Shown: positions 51,120 through 60,176, counted from the first letter of the stretch. The stretch: DNA of 64,000 nucleotides from Micromonospora sp. C95 (GCF_018070465.1 NZ_JAGPXT010000019.1:55732-119731); one strand, 5' to 3'. Made by a program: numbers and translations. Notes: generated by a model from the sequence alone, not told the origin.

Positions 51120-53105
51120 TCAGCGACGCTCGGTGCAGACCGCGTCGGAGCGGGCGACGGTGTCGGTGGACCAGGCCACCGCGACCGTGAAGCAGTAGTC
51201 GAGACTGCGGTTGAGTCCGTAGACCACGAAACTGTCGCTGCCGGCGGGCAGGTCCGCGAAGGGATTCTGCGGCTGACCGTCGCGACCGCCGGAGACGATC
51301 ACCGGCCCCTCCGCCCCGGCCGGGTACGTCCACCGCAACGTCACACTGTCCCGGTTGTCGCGCAGCGACAGGCCGGTCGGTGCGGTACCCGGCGAGGCGG
51401 GGGAAGCCCCGCTGTCGGTGGCGGTGACGGCCGGAGACGCCGCGCCGCTCGGGCCACCGCTGGCCGCCGGCGGCCCCGGATCTCCGCCGTCGACCCGGGA
51501 CACCCCGGCGATGACCGCCGCGGCGCCGAGCAGCACCACGGCCACGCCGGCCGCGACGATCAGCACCAGCCGATTCGGGCGGGCCGCCGGTTCCGGCGCG
51601 GCGGCACGGCGTACCGGAACCGGCAGCAGCCGCGACGGCGGCCCGGGGCGTTCCGGCTCGACCCGGCGCAGCCGGTACACCCCGGGGGCCTGTGGCGTGC
51701 CGGTCAGCCCGACCACGTTCGGCGGTACGGCGCCGCCGGCCGGTGGCACCTCCGGATAGGGGTTCGGGTCGGGCTGCTCGGCGGCGGGGCCGACCCACCA
51801 GTCCTCGGGCGGCCCGGCCGGGCCGTCGACCGGCTGCCGGGGCGTGGGCACCGCAGAGGCGGCACCGGACGCCGCGGAATCCGCCGTCGGGTACCCGTTG
51901 CTCGGGTGGTAACCCTCCGCCGGATGGTCCTCCCCGGTGGCGTGGTGCGCCGACCGCCACCGCTGATCGTCCTCCGGACTGTCCGCCCACGATGGTGGGG
52001 ATGCCTCGTGGTCCGGCATCGTCGTCCATCCCGACGGCGATCCGGTGGCGGGTGCCGGCTCGTCCGAGCCCCAGGGCGTCGGCTCGTCCGCCCAGGGCGG
52101 CGTGGCGGTGGTCCAGGTCGGGTCGTCCGGCGCTTCTTCCTCCGATGCCGTGGCCCAGGCGGGCGGCCAGGTGTCGGGCGGCGGTGCCGCGGATCCGGAC
52201 TCGTGGTCGGGCCAGGTGGCCGGCGAGTCCGCCGCGCCTGTTCCGACCGGTGTGGTGCCCGCTTCGGTGGGTGCGGGTGCCGCCGAGGTGGGGGCGTCGT
52301 CGTCGGGCCGGCGCGGATGCGGCCAGCTCGACGTGGGCTGGGTGGGCTCGGTCGGCGGGGTACGGGCGGACGGCACGACCGGCTCCTCGGCGCTGACCGG
52401 CGGGTTGTCGGCGCAGACGTGGTCCGGATTGGCCGCCGCCCGGGCCAGCGTGACCACCTGGGCGGCCAGCGGGTCGTCCGCAGCGAGGTGCTGGCGGGCC
52501 AGTTCGCGGGCCAGGGCCAAGTTGTCCTGCGCCTCGGCGAACTGGCCGCAGTCGCGCTGCATCGAGCCGAGCCGGGCCAGCATCTTGATCCCGCTCGGGT
52601 GCCCGTCGCCGTAGACCTCGCGGTGCAACTCCCAGGCGTCCTGGAGCCGGTCGCGGGCGACCTGGCACTGGCCCCGGGCGTACTCCACGGTGGCCAGATC
52701 GGCGTGCGCGGCGAGCACCCGCAGCGACTCCGGTCCGTCCGACGCGGTCAGCTCGATGATCACTTCCTGGTACAGCCGCGCCGCCCGGGACCAGCTACCC
52801 ACCCGGTGCAGCACCGCTGCCAGGGTGGCCGCGGCGGCCACCGTACGCGGGTCGGAGCGGCCGTAGAGCCGGGAGCTGGCGGCGTACGCGTAGGCGGCCC
52901 AGCCCCGTGCCGAGTGCGGCTCGCCGAGCGCGACAAGCACGCGCGCGTGCAGGCTGGCCGCCTCGGCCAACTCGGAGGTGGCGTTGGCCGGGCGCGGGTC
53001 GGCGCCGGTCAGCGCGTCGGCGAGCAGCCGTTGGGCGCCGGCGAGATCGCCGGCGGAGACCAGGTCGTGCGCCTGATCAGTCAGTTCACCGAAGCCGGAG
53101 GGCAC
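51120..53105 (-). CDS. TPR-domain, single-span membrane protein with FN3-like tail
   Basis: 661 aa. Residues 1-230 form tetratricopeptide-like helical pairs (LLADALTGADP, VLAAHADLATVEYARGQ, REVYGDGHPSGIKMLARLGSMQRDCGQ). About 230-470 is a long, disordered segment rich in Pro, Thr, Ser and Trp. One transmembrane helix (LVLIVAAGVAVVLLGAAAVI) near 525 and an extracellular fibronectin-III-like domain (GLSLRDNRDSVTLRWTYP ... YGLNRSLDYCFTVAV) follow. Function unknown; a scaffold linking cytoplasm and wall is one reading. Confidence 0.75.
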   Translation of the reverse strand: MPSGFGELTDQAHDLVSAGDLAGAQRLLADALTGADPRPANATSELAEAASLHARVLVALGEPHSARGWAAYAYAASSRLYGRSDPRTVAAAATLAAVLHRVGSWSRAARLYQEVIIELTASDGPESLRVLAAHADLATVEYARGQCQVARDRLQDAWELHREVYGDGHPSGIKMLARLGSMQRDCGQFAEAQDNLALARELARQHLAADDPLAAQVVTLARAAANPDHVCADNPPVSAEEPVVPSARTPPTEPTQPTSSWPHPRRPDDDAPTSAAPAPTEAGTTPVGTGAADSPATWPDHESGSAAPPPDTWPPAWATASEEEAPDDPTWTTATPPWADEPTPWGSDEPAPATGSPSGWTTMPDHEASPPSWADSPEDDQRWRSAHHATGEDHPAEGYHPSNGYPTADSAASGAASAVPTPRQPVDGPAGPPEDWWVGPAAEQPDPNPYPEVPPAGGAVPPNVVGLTGTPQAPGVYRLRRVEPERPGPPSRLLPVPVRRAAAPEPAARPNRLVLIVAAGVAVVLLGAAAVIAGVSRVDGGDPGPPAASGGPSGAASPAVTATDSGASPASPGTAPTGLSLRDNRDSVTLRWTYPAGAEGPVIVSGGRDGQPQNPFADLPAGSDSFVVYGLNRSLDYCFTVAVAWSTDTVARSDAVCTERR

Positions 53106-53173
53106 GCCCCATCGTGCTCATTCAGCGACGTTTAGTACAAGACCCGCGCCGGAGTGGTTCGGTCAGTATCCGG

Positions 53174-53626
53174 TCACGCTGACCTCAGGCGTTCGGCCAG
53201 CACCTCGCTGATCCGGCGTAGCTGCTCCACCTGGGTGCGGTCCAGGGGGTCGAACAGGTGCCGGCGTACCCCCTCGACGTGGCCGGGCGCGGCGGCGGCC
53301 AGCTTCGCGAAACCGTCCTCGGTCAGTTGGGCGACCTGGCCGCGCCGGTCGGTGGGGCAGTCCTCGCGACGCACCCAGCCGGCCGCCTCCAGGCGGGCCA
53401 CCGCGTGCGACAGCCGACTGCGCGAGGAGCCGCTGGAGTCGGCCAGCTCGCTCATCCGCAGGCGGCGTTCGGGTGCCTCGGAGAGTCGTACCAGGATCTC
53501 GTAGTAGGCGTGCGGCATCCCGGCGTCGCGTTGCAACTCGCGGTCGAGCGTGTCCATCAGCGCCCGGGAGGCGGTCAGGAACGCCCGCCAGGTGCGCTGT
53601 TCGTCCGGGTCCAGCCAGCGGGTCAT
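53174..53626 (-). CDS. MarR family transcriptional regulator
   Basis: 150 aa from the ATG at 53626; ATG at 53638 is an alternative. Winged HTH with LRMSELADSSGSSRSRLSHAVARLEAAGWVRRE and wing CPTDRRGQVAQLTEDG. It is divergent from a VOC dioxygenase-like gene, and a perfect palindrome lies between them, so it probably represses both. The inducer may be a phenolic compound. Confidence 0.88.
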   Translation of the reverse strand: MTRWLDPDEQRTWRAFLTASRALMDTLDRELQRDAGMPHAYYEILVRLSEAPERRLRMSELADSSGSSRSRLSHAVARLEAAGWVRREDCPTDRRGQVAQLTEDGFAKLAAAAPGHVEGVRRHLFDPLDRTQVEQLRRISEVLAERLRSA

Positions 53627-53644
53627 GACGAGCATCATAGCGCC

Positions 53645-53664
53645 TTAGTTGAACGCTCAACTAA
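53645..53664. promoter_or_regulatory. MarR operator
   Basis: TTAGTTGA-ACGC-TCAACTAA, a perfect 8-bp inverted repeat with a 4-base spacer in the 57-base region between the divergent starts. Confidence 0.7.
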
Positions 53665-53683
53665 AGCGGGCTAGTCTTGGCGC

Positions 53684-54205
53684 ATGGGAATCCATCGCCT
53701 CAACCACGCCGTCCTCTACGTCAGCGACCTCGACCGCAGCGTCGCCTTCTACCGCGACGTGCTGGGCTTCCGCCGGGTACCGATGACCCCGGAGGGCTTC
53801 CGGGGTGCGGCCTTCCTCCAGGCGCCGGGCTCCACCAACGACCACGACCTCGGCCTGTTCGAGATCGGCGCGGGCGCCGGTCGGTCGACCGCCGGCCGGG
53901 CCACTGTCGGCCTCTACCACCTGGCCTGGGAGGTGGACACCCTCGACGAGCTGGCCACCACCGCTCGGCGGCTGACCGAGGCGGGCGCGCTGGTCGGCAC
54001 CTCCGACCACGGCACCACGAAGAGTCTCTACGGTCAGGACCCGGACGGGCTGGAGTTCGAGGTGGTCTGGCTGGTGCCCGCCGACCAGCTCGACGAGGCC
54101 ACCCTCGCCGCCCGGACCAGGATCGGTCGCCTCAACCTGAGCGCCGAGATCAAGCGTTACGGCGGGGACACCCGCGGCGGCGTCGGCATCTCCGTGCCGG
54201 TGTGA
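53684..54205 (+). CDS. VOC-family metalloenzyme (catechol 2,3-dioxygenase/glyoxalase-like)
   Basis: 173 aa. Two beta-alpha-beta-beta-beta modules with the metal ligands His8 (LNHAVLY), His in LYHLAWEV and Glu in GLEFEVVW. FYRDVLGF and DPDG are diagnostic. Divergent from MarR, so substrate-inducible; the substrate may be an aromatic or an electrophile such as an antibiotic. Complete. Confidence 0.88.
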   Translation: MGIHRLNHAVLYVSDLDRSVAFYRDVLGFRRVPMTPEGFRGAAFLQAPGSTNDHDLGLFEIGAGAGRSTAGRATVGLYHLAWEVDTLDELATTARRLTEAGALVGTSDHGTTKSLYGQDPDGLEFEVVWLVPADQLDEATLAARTRIGRLNLSAEIKRYGGDTRGGVGISVPV

Positions 54206-54254
54206 CCCGCCGTCCAGGCCGACCGGCGGGAGCGGTTGCGGTAGAAACGGCAGC

Positions 54255-55109
54255 ATGCCGACCGACGTCGTAGGGCACGCACCGTTCCTCCGCCACCTGG
54301 ACAGGTGGGTGCCGGCCGCGCTGCGCCGCGCCCGCCGGGCCACCGTCGCCCTCGGGTACGACGGCAGCGACCCGCACCTGGCCGAGCAGACCGTACGCCT
54401 GGCCGGCGAGCACGCCGCGCGGCTGCGCGGCTGCCGGCTCACCGTCCTCGTGCTCGCCGAGGGCACCGAGGAACTACCGAGCAGGATCGGTGCCGCCGAG
54501 GCCGAACTGCCGGCCGAGGTCGCCGTACACCTGATGCCCGGCCCGCCGGCCCGGCTGCCGGTGGCCCTGCGGGCGGCCGGTGCCGCGGGCGCGCCGGTGC
54601 TGTCCTACCTGGAGGCGGACGACCCGGTGGCGCTGACCGCCGCCGCGACCGGTCGGTCCGCCGAGGCGTTCGTGGTCGCGGGGGCGGCCACCGCACTGCG
54701 CGCGGGACTGATCGACGCCGGATTCGCGCTGGCCACCGAGGTCGAGCTGGTCGACGCCGACCGGCGGCTCGGCTTCGGCACCGGATCGGACCGCAGCCTG
54801 GAGGAGCTGAAGGAGACTCTGTGGGCGAGCGGGTTGCGGTTCCGTGACCCGGACGGCGAGCCACTGTCGTCGGCCTCCCCGGTGGATACCACACCCCTGG
54901 GCCGTGCCCTGCTGGGCGAGCTGACCCGGCACGGCCCCCGGACGGTCACCGAGCTGCGTCGGTACGCCGTCACTGCCACTGCCTACCGGGCGGCGGACGC
55001 GGTACGGGCCCTGAACGAGCTGCTCGACACCGGCCAGGTGACCCGGACCCCGCCGGACGGCCGGCTCGGCGGCGACGTGCTCGTCACACCCGTGCGGTCA
55101 GCCGCTTGA
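54255..55109 (+). CDS. Hypothetical protein with C-terminal winged-helix-like segment
   Basis: 284 aa. The N-terminal half reads like a Rossmann or methyltransferase-like fold (RRATVALGYDGSDPHLAEQTVRLAG, VTLVLAEG-type strands), but there is no recognised motif. The C-terminal 70 residues (LGRALLGELTRHGPRTVTELRRY ... NELLDTGQVTRTPPDG) look like a winged helix. No signal peptide. It follows the VOC gene by 49 bases and is likely co-transcribed. Function not known. Confidence 0.6.
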   Translation: MPTDVVGHAPFLRHLDRWVPAALRRARRATVALGYDGSDPHLAEQTVRLAGEHAARLRGCRLTVLVLAEGTEELPSRIGAAEAELPAEVAVHLMPGPPARLPVALRAAGAAGAPVLSYLEADDPVALTAAATGRSAEAFVVAGAATALRAGLIDAGFALATEVELVDADRRLGFGTGSDRSLEELKETLWASGLRFRDPDGEPLSSASPVDTTPLGRALLGELTRHGPRTVTELRRYAVTATAYRAADAVRALNELLDTGQVTRTPPDGRLGGDVLVTPVRSAA

Positions 55110-55217
55110 CCACAAGCGAGAAGCCGGCGACCCGCCCGGGTCAGCGGAGACGGTTGGTGCGGCCAGAGACAGTGTCGGGGCGCCGGGGGTGCCGGCGCCC
55201 CGCAGAACGTCGGCGTT

Positions 55218-55391
55218 TCAGGACTTGTCCTGCTTCCAGTGCAGCGGCCCCGGCAGGTCGACGCGGTGTGCCTTGGCCCGCGAGTTCCAGGACCACCGAC
55301 CGAGCTTGATGCTCCAGGACGAGAAGCCGTTCTGCGTGAAGTGCAGGATCAGCGGCCCGAACTTCTTGCGCTTACGCAACATCACACCCAT
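55218..55391 (-). CDS. Small DUF4236-like protein
   Basis: 57 aa. MGVMLRKRKKFGPLILHFTQNGFSSWSIKLGRW is the pattern of DUF4236 proteins (basic start, then NxxGxS and a glycine-containing strand pair). GGGAG precedes the ATG by eight bases. Its function is unknown; it is downstream of a GNAT gene on the same strand. Confidence 0.7.
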   Translation of the reverse strand: MGVMLRKRKKFGPLILHFTQNGFSSWSIKLGRWSWNSRAKAHRVDLPGPLHWKQDKS

Positions 55392-55479
55392 TGTGGGGCT
55401 CCCTTCGAGACTTCCCGTACGGGCTCGAAGATTCCCGTTGCGTCGATTCGTCAAACCAGGCCGGATCCGCAGTGGAGAA

Positions 55480-55992
55480 TCAGTCGAGCGGCCGGTCGAC
55501 GAACAACACCCGGGTGGTGCTGCCGTTGGGCTCGGCGACATCGCGCTCGTGACCGAAACCGAGCCGCGACAGCAGGGCCAGTGACGCGTTGTTCTGCTCG
55601 TCCACGGTGGCATGGATCCGGGACAGTCCGAGGCAGTCGAAACCGTAGCGGAGCAGCTCTCGGACGAGCTCCGTGCCCAGACCGTCGCCCCACGTCGACT
55701 TCGCCAGGGCGTACACGATCTCGTGGCCGGACACCTCGTCGGTGCGTTTGATCTCGGCGTGTCCGACGAACCGACCGGCGCTGTGGACCGCCCACACGTC
55801 GAACAGGTCATTGGCGTAGACCTTGCTGAACACCCGCTCGAACAGCGCCTCGGCCGCGGCCGGGGCGAGTGGCCCGTCACCCATGAACCGTCCGACGTCG
55901 ACGTCGGTGAACAGCGCGACGAAGTCGTCCCGGTCCGTCGGCCGGTACGGCTCCAGCAGCAGTCGCGCGGTGCGCAGGGTGGGGGTGGGCAT
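55480..55992 (-). CDS. GNAT family N-acetyltransferase (RimJ/RimL-like)
   Basis: 170 aa. The N-terminal LRTARLLLEPYRPTDRDDF is the RimJ-type start; the acetyl-CoA loop is WGDGLGTELVRELLRYGF, and HATVDEQNNASLALLSRLGF marks the C-terminal core. The start codon overlaps the Rrf2 stop by one base (TGATG-type), so it is coupled to that regulator. The substrate, perhaps a protein N-terminus or small amine, is unknown. Confidence 0.88.
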   Translation of the reverse strand: MPTPTLRTARLLLEPYRPTDRDDFVALFTDVDVGRFMGDGPLAPAAAEALFERVFSKVYANDLFDVWAVHSAGRFVGHAEIKRTDEVSGHEIVYALAKSTWGDGLGTELVRELLRYGFDCLGLSRIHATVDEQNNASLALLSRLGFGHERDVAEPNGSTTRVLFVDRPLD

Positions 55993-56447
55993 CAGCGGGG
56001 TTCCCAGGCGTCCGGCAGGGTGGTGAGGCGACGGACGTGCGGAGGCAGCCGACCGTTCACCAGGTCGGCGAGGCTCACCTCGTCGACCACCCGGCGCAGG
56101 GCGGCGCGGACCGCGACCCAGAACTCGGGCAGGTGCGCGGCCACCCCGTCGTACCGGGTCTCCTCCGGACGCCGGCCGCGTACGCCGGCCAGCGGCCCCT
56201 CCGCCGCCCGCAACACAGCGCCCACGGTCACCTCGCCTGGCGGTCGGGCCAGCGTGTAACCGCCCTCCGCGCCACGCTGGGCCCGCACGATGCCGGCCCG
56301 ACGTAGGTCGGCGAGGACCGCTTCCAGGAACTTACGGGGCATGTCCTGCTCCGCCGAGATGGCCTGGGTGGACAACAGCGACGGGTAGGTGGCCGCGAGA
56401 CTCAGTGTCGCCCGTACCGCGTAGTCGCCACGCGCGGAGATCTGCAC
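55992..56447 (-). CDS. Rrf2 family transcriptional regulator
   Basis: 151 aa. The Rrf2 signature MQISARGDYAVRATLSLA, PRKFLEAVLADLRRAGIVRAQRGAEGGY is intact. The three-Cys cluster used by IscR/NsrR for Fe-S binding is absent, so it should not be an Fe-S sensor. It is coupled to the GNAT gene. Confidence 0.88.
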   Translation of the reverse strand: MQISARGDYAVRATLSLAATYPSLLSTQAISAEQDMPRKFLEAVLADLRRAGIVRAQRGAEGGYTLARPPGEVTVGAVLRAAEGPLAGVRGRRPEETRYDGVAAHLPEFWVAVRAALRRVVDEVSLADLVNGRLPPHVRRLTTLPDAWEPR

Positions 56448-56531
56448 CCCGTCATCATGCCCAATGGGTGGCCGCCGGTCCCGTGCCGAGGCCGCCGGAT
56501 CGCCCGGTGGTGCGTCACGTGCGCCGTGTTG

Positions 56532-57431
56532 TCATGCCCGATGGGCGTCGATGCGCGCGTCGGCGGGTGGGCGGGGGCGCACCACAGGTGCCGGCGCGGG
56601 CCGGTCGCGGGCGGCCCGGAACGCGCCCGGGCTCATGCCGACCTCGCGGGCGAAGAACCGGCCGAAGTTCGTCGCCTCGGTGAAACCGAGCTGCCGGCCG
56701 ATCCGGGCGATCGGCTCGTCGGTGGCCGCCAGCAACCGGCTGGCCTGGAGCGCGACCCGCTCGTCCACCACCTGCTTGGCGCTGCGCCCGGTGATTGCCA
56801 GGCAGGCCCGGGTGAGGGTACGCACCGAGCAGCCCAGCCGGTCGGCGTAGTCCTCGACCCGCCGGGTGTCCTGGTATCCCCGCTCCACCTCGCGGCACAG
56901 TCGTCGGAAGGTCTCGTCCTCCGGTCGCGACGGCTGCCCGGAGCCGAACGGCAGCATGCTCAGCCGCAGCAGCAGCACGCTCAGTTGATGACGCAGCAGG
57001 CTGCGGGCGGCCCGGGTGTCCCGGTGCCGGCTGGCGTCGACGGTCAGCTGGCTGACCTCGTTGATGATCGCGTCCTCGTCCTCGCCGGCCAACTGGACCC
57101 AGCCGGGCACGTCGTCGGCGTTCACGTCGAACCCGTCGAGCGCCTCCGGATGCCAGCGGACCACCGTGGCGTCCAGCTGGGGCAGGGCGCACCGCAGCAC
57201 CTGGCCGGGACGGATCCGCAGCAGCGTGCCGGGCCGACAGGGCAGGGCCCGGAAATCCACCTCGGCGAGCCCGTGACCACCCGTGGTCAGCACGATCAAC
57301 TCGCGGTCCAGCAGCACCGGCCGTCGCCACCCGGCGTCGGGTGTCAGATCACCGAGGGTGATCGTATCGATCTCGGCCGGACTGGTGACAGCGTCGGGCG
57401 GCGCCGTGGCGAGGTGACCGGAAGCGACCAT
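56532..57431 (-). CDS. AraC family transcriptional regulator
   Basis: 299 aa from the ATG at 57431; longer frames lack similarity. N-terminal AraC cupin-like sensor half (about 1-165), then two HTHs: RRVEDYADRLGCSVRTLTRACLAITG and EPIARIGRQLGFTEATNFGRFFAREVGMSPGAFR. It is divergent from the SDR gene across a 213-base region. An inverted repeat in that region is a candidate operator. Its ligand is unknown. Confidence 0.88.
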   Translation of the reverse strand: MVASGHLATAPPDAVTSPAEIDTITLGDLTPDAGWRRPVLLDRELIVLTTGGHGLAEVDFRALPCRPGTLLRIRPGQVLRCALPQLDATVVRWHPEALDGFDVNADDVPGWVQLAGEDEDAIINEVSQLTVDASRHRDTRAARSLLRHQLSVLLLRLSMLPFGSGQPSRPEDETFRRLCREVERGYQDTRRVEDYADRLGCSVRTLTRACLAITGRSAKQVVDERVALQASRLLAATDEPIARIGRQLGFTEATNFGRFFAREVGMSPGAFRAARDRPAPAPVVRPRPPADARIDAHRA

Positions 57432-57541
57432 TACCTGCGACGTTAGCCCGTGCCCGGCCCGTACGCATCCCTCGCCACCCGGTACCGCGGTCGTGGCTTC
57501 GGTGAGCGGGCGGGGTTGTTCCTGGAGCGGCCCGACGGTTA

Positions 57542-57562
57542 GGTTACTGATCGGTAGTGACC
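57542..57562. promoter_or_regulatory. Candidate operator in the AraC-SDR divergent region
   Basis: GGTTACT and AGTGACC, 6 of 7 bases complementary, with a 7-base spacer, 83 bases before the SDR start. Confidence 0.3.
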
Positions 57563-57644
57563 TGGTCGTCGTGGCGACCCGAGCGGTTCGTGACGGCGGC
57601 ACCGACACCGGCTGCCCCCAGGCCGGTCACCGCAAGGGGATGGC

Positions 57645-58421
57645 ATGAAGGATCTGTTCTCCGTCGACGGCAAGACCGTCCTGGTCACCGGCGGCTCCCG
57701 GGGCATCGGCCTGATGATCGCCCGGGGTTTCGTCGCCGCCGGGGCGCACGTCATCATCTCCTCCCGTAAGGCCGACGTCTGCGAGGCCGTGGCCAAGGAG
57801 TTGGCCGCGTACGGCCGCTGCGAGGCGATCCCCGCCGACCTGGGCCGCGACGAGGGTGCGCAGCAGCTCGCCACCGCCGTCCAGGACCGGGTCGACAAGC
57901 TGGACGTCCTGGTCAACAATGCCGGCGCCACCTGGGGCGCGCCGTTGGAGAGCTACCCGGAGAGCGCCTTCGACAAGCTGTGGGCGGTGAACGTCAAGGC
58001 GGTCTTCCGGTTGACCACCGCGCTGCTTCCGGCCCTGCGCGCGGCCGCCGGCCCGGACGACCCGGCGCGTGTCATCAACATCGGCTCCATCGACGGCATC
58101 CGGGTGCCGATGATGGAGGTGTACGCGTACTCGGCCACCAAGGCGGCGGTGCACATGCTGACCCGCAGCCTGGCCCATCAGTTGGCCGGTGAGCAGATCA
58201 CCGTCAACGCGATCGCCCCCGGGCCGTTCGAGAGCAAGATGATGGCGTTCGCGCTCGACGACCCCGGTTCCCGCTCGGCCATCGAGGCCCAGATCCCTCT
58301 CGGCCGCATCGGCCGCCCCGAGGACATGGCCGGCACCGCCATCTACCTCGCGTCCCGAGCCGGCGCCTACCTCACCGGCGCGGTAATCCCCGTAGACGGC
58401 GGCCTAACCACCCACGGCTGA
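57645..58421 (+). CDS. Short-chain dehydrogenase/reductase
   Basis: 258 aa. Classical SDR motifs: TGGSRGIG (cofactor), NNAG, catalytic Ser in IGSIDG, and YSATK with Tyr and Lys. The Arg in SSRKAD suggests NADP(H). Divergent from the AraC gene, which may control it. Related proteins are ketoreductases, for example 3-oxoacyl-ACP reductase-like. GGGGA lies before the ATG. Confidence 0.92.
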   Translation: MKDLFSVDGKTVLVTGGSRGIGLMIARGFVAAGAHVIISSRKADVCEAVAKELAAYGRCEAIPADLGRDEGAQQLATAVQDRVDKLDVLVNNAGATWGAPLESYPESAFDKLWAVNVKAVFRLTTALLPALRAAAGPDDPARVINIGSIDGIRVPMMEVYAYSATKAAVHMLTRSLAHQLAGEQITVNAIAPGPFESKMMAFALDDPGSRSAIEAQIPLGRIGRPEDMAGTAIYLASRAGAYLTGAVIPVDGGLTTHG

Positions 58422-58444
58422 CCCCGCCTCCCGCCCAGCCTGCG

Positions 58445-58515
58445 GCGATCTTGCAGTTCTGGTCGGTGCATATGCCACAAGAGCCGCATAGCGACGACCG
58501 AAAGTGCAAGATCGC
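58445..58515. repeat. Palindromic element family B, copy 2
   Basis: Arms GCGATCTTGCAGTTCT and AAAGTGCAAGATCGC with three mismatches. The 40-base centre, read on the minus strand, matches copy 1 at 35473 in most positions, including GGCATATGCACCGAC, so the copies are in opposite orientation. Confidence 0.85.
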
Positions 58516-58607
58516 GGAGGAGGGTGTGGTGCGCGCGGGGGAGGGAGGGGGAGATGGGCGAGGGCCGCGCGGATTCGGCAGATTCGCGCGGCCCCCGGTT
58601 CGGTCTG

Positions 58608-59039
58608 TCAGCGACCGGCGAGTAGCCGGTTCACTGCGGTGTCGACGTCCAGGTGCTCGGCCTCCCGGCCACGCGGGACGACGACGTAGGTCCGCCGCAG
58701 GAAACGCACCAGCACGCTGCGCGGCACCTCGAACAGGGCGTTGCCGTCCGGCGACGACAGCGCCAGCGCGACGAAGTCGCCGCGCGGGGTGGCCCAGGGC
58801 CAGACCCGTACGTCCCCGATGCCCGCCGGCTCGTCCAGCCCGGTGACCAGCAGTTCGCGGGCGAAGGACCAACTCACCGCCTCGCCGCCAGCCGACTCCG
58901 CATGGAACAGGACATGGACCGCATACGGGTCCGCAGGGTCGTAGCGCAGACTGGCGCGCACCGGCAAGGCGGTGGCGTCAGGTGCGACGAGCCTTAGCGA
59001 CGTCTCGACCTCTACGGTCGTCGGTCGGATGACACTCAT
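58608..59039 (-). CDS. ssgB: SsgA-like protein, SsgB type
   Basis: 143 aa, the family's usual size. SLRYDPADPYAVHVLFH and VSWSFARELLVTGL are SALP signatures, and GIGDVRVWPW is close to SsgB. SsgB recruits FtsZ during sporulation septation in Streptomyces and relatives. Length, the lack of a longer tail and conservation favour SsgB over SsgA. It supports a sporulating actinomycete host. Confidence 0.85.
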   Translation of the reverse strand: MSVIRPTTVEVETSLRLVAPDATALPVRASLRYDPADPYAVHVLFHAESAGGEAVSWSFARELLVTGLDEPAGIGDVRVWPWATPRGDFVALALSSPDGNALFEVPRSVLVRFLRRTYVVVPRGREAEHLDVDTAVNRLLAGR

Positions 59040-59596
59040 GAACGTTCTCCCCCCGGCACCGCTGCGGAACGCGCGTGTCCCGCTTTTCCCATACTCAGCC
59101 GCTACTCCTGGCTACGCTCCGCCATGCGCTGACTTCACCCAGTGGTGGGAAGGGGGTCGGAAGGGCCTCGTGAATGTGAAAATTCATGTAGGATTTCCGG
59201 TTCTGCCCAGTGGGTTCATCCTGCCCGGCATCGGGTTTGTTGAGTCGTCGACTTACTCCGGTAACGTCCAGTCGGCGGTTGCAGTGACGGGCCCACGCCA
59301 CACTGGGGCCGGAAATGGTCGCGGACGTGATCCTCAGTGGATGCGGCGACCGGGGGAGACCGTCGAACGTCGCGGTCCGCACAGCCGAACAGCGGGGGTA
59401 CGGGGTGCCGAAGAAGCGGAGGAACCGGCACGGTCGGTCAGTGATCGATCACGGCCGGCGGGGCGGGCGGCGTGCCGCGGCTGTCCAGGTGCGTAACGGA
59501 CGTGGCTACCCGGGGGGAAGTCGGGATAGATCCACCGGGAAGGGGCATCGTGGGGAGATGACCGGAGGCGGGCAGCGCGAGAGGGGTGGTGTCGCC
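59040..59596. other. Long upstream region of ssgB
   Basis: About 550 bases with no convincing gene. A small AT-rich pocket (TGAATGTGAAAATTCA at 59171-59186) has a 5-bp inverted repeat, in DNA otherwise rich in GC, and may be a regulatory site of ssgB or of the opposite gene. Confidence 0.4.
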
Positions 59597-60013
59597 GTGT
59601 CCGAGCGGCGCGACCCGCCGCCGTGGCGGCAGCGGATAACCACCACCCTCGCCCTGATCCGGGCCAACCCCACCGGCCGGATCGCACTGAAGATCATCTT
59701 TGGGGTGCTCGGTGCGCTCGTGGTCACCATCGGCATCGCACTCATTCCGCTGCCCGGCCCCGGTTGGCTGCTGGTGATCGCCGGCCTCGGCATCTGGGCC
59801 GTGGAGTTCCACTGGGCCAAACGCCTACTCGCCTTCACCCGCCGCCATGTCTACGGCTGGACGGCCTGGGTGAAGAAACAATCACTGCCCGTACGCCTGG
59901 TGATCGGCTCGGTCGGCCTGGTCTTCGTCGGCGCCGTCGCGCTGATGTCGATCAAGTACAGCCTCGGCATCGACGTGATCGCCCAGGTGCTGCACTACCT
60001 CGCGACCCACTGA
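59597..60013 (+). CDS. TIGR02611-type small membrane protein (PGPGW)
   Basis: 138 aa if starting at GTG 59597 (GAGGGGTGG upstream); ATG at 59558 is possible but its ribosome site is too close. It has three transmembrane helices; the first pair brackets IPLPGPGWLLVIAGLGIWAVEFHWAKRLL, the family hallmark. Function unknown, common in actinobacteria. Confidence 0.82.
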   Translation: MSERRDPPPWRQRITTTLALIRANPTGRIALKIIFGVLGALVVTIGIALIPLPGPGWLLVIAGLGIWAVEFHWAKRLLAFTRRHVYGWTAWVKKQSLPVRLVIGSVGLVFVGAVALMSIKYSLGIDVIAQVLHYLATH

Positions 60014-60063
60014 CCCCGGGTTCGCGGTCCGCGCGCCGGATCGGGTAGAGTCATCCGCGCTGA

Positions 60064-60135
60064 GGGCGATTAGCTCAGCGGGAGAGCGCTTCGTTCACAC
60101 CGAAGAGGTCACTGGTTCGATCCCAGTATCGCCCA
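60064..60135 (+). tRNA. tRNA-Val(CAC)
   Basis: 72 nt. Acceptor GGGCGAT / ATCGCCC; anticodon stem-loop CTTCG TTCACAC CGAAG exposes CAC; T arm ACTGGTTCGATCCCAGT. The -10 TAGAGT is at 60046-60051. CCA is not encoded. A decay zone of broken genes starts just after it. Confidence 0.97.
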
Positions 60136-60144
60136 CGCAGCTCA

Positions 60145-60176
60145 GGCCACTTCCCGGGATTCGGGAGGTGGCCTTT
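60145..60176 (+). terminator. Terminator of tRNA-Val(CAC)
   Basis: 12-bp stem GGCCACTTCCCG / CGGGAGGTGGCC with one wobble pair, followed by TTT. Confidence 0.8.

Noticed and set aside
48736..52668. Single 1310-residue protein joining helD to the TPR gene
   Set aside because: The part beyond 51024 is an out-of-frame reading of the TPR gene on the same strand.
56456..56546. Repeat of CATGCCCAATGGG (56457) and CATGCCCGATGGG (56533) as an Rrf2 operator pair
   Set aside because: The second copy is inside the end of the AraC coding sequence and both are weakly palindromic; chance in this GC-rich DNA is likely.
59040..59557. Coding sequence between ssgB and the TIGR02611 gene
   Set aside because: The open frames lack family resemblance and a ribosome site, and run through the ssgB promoter region.
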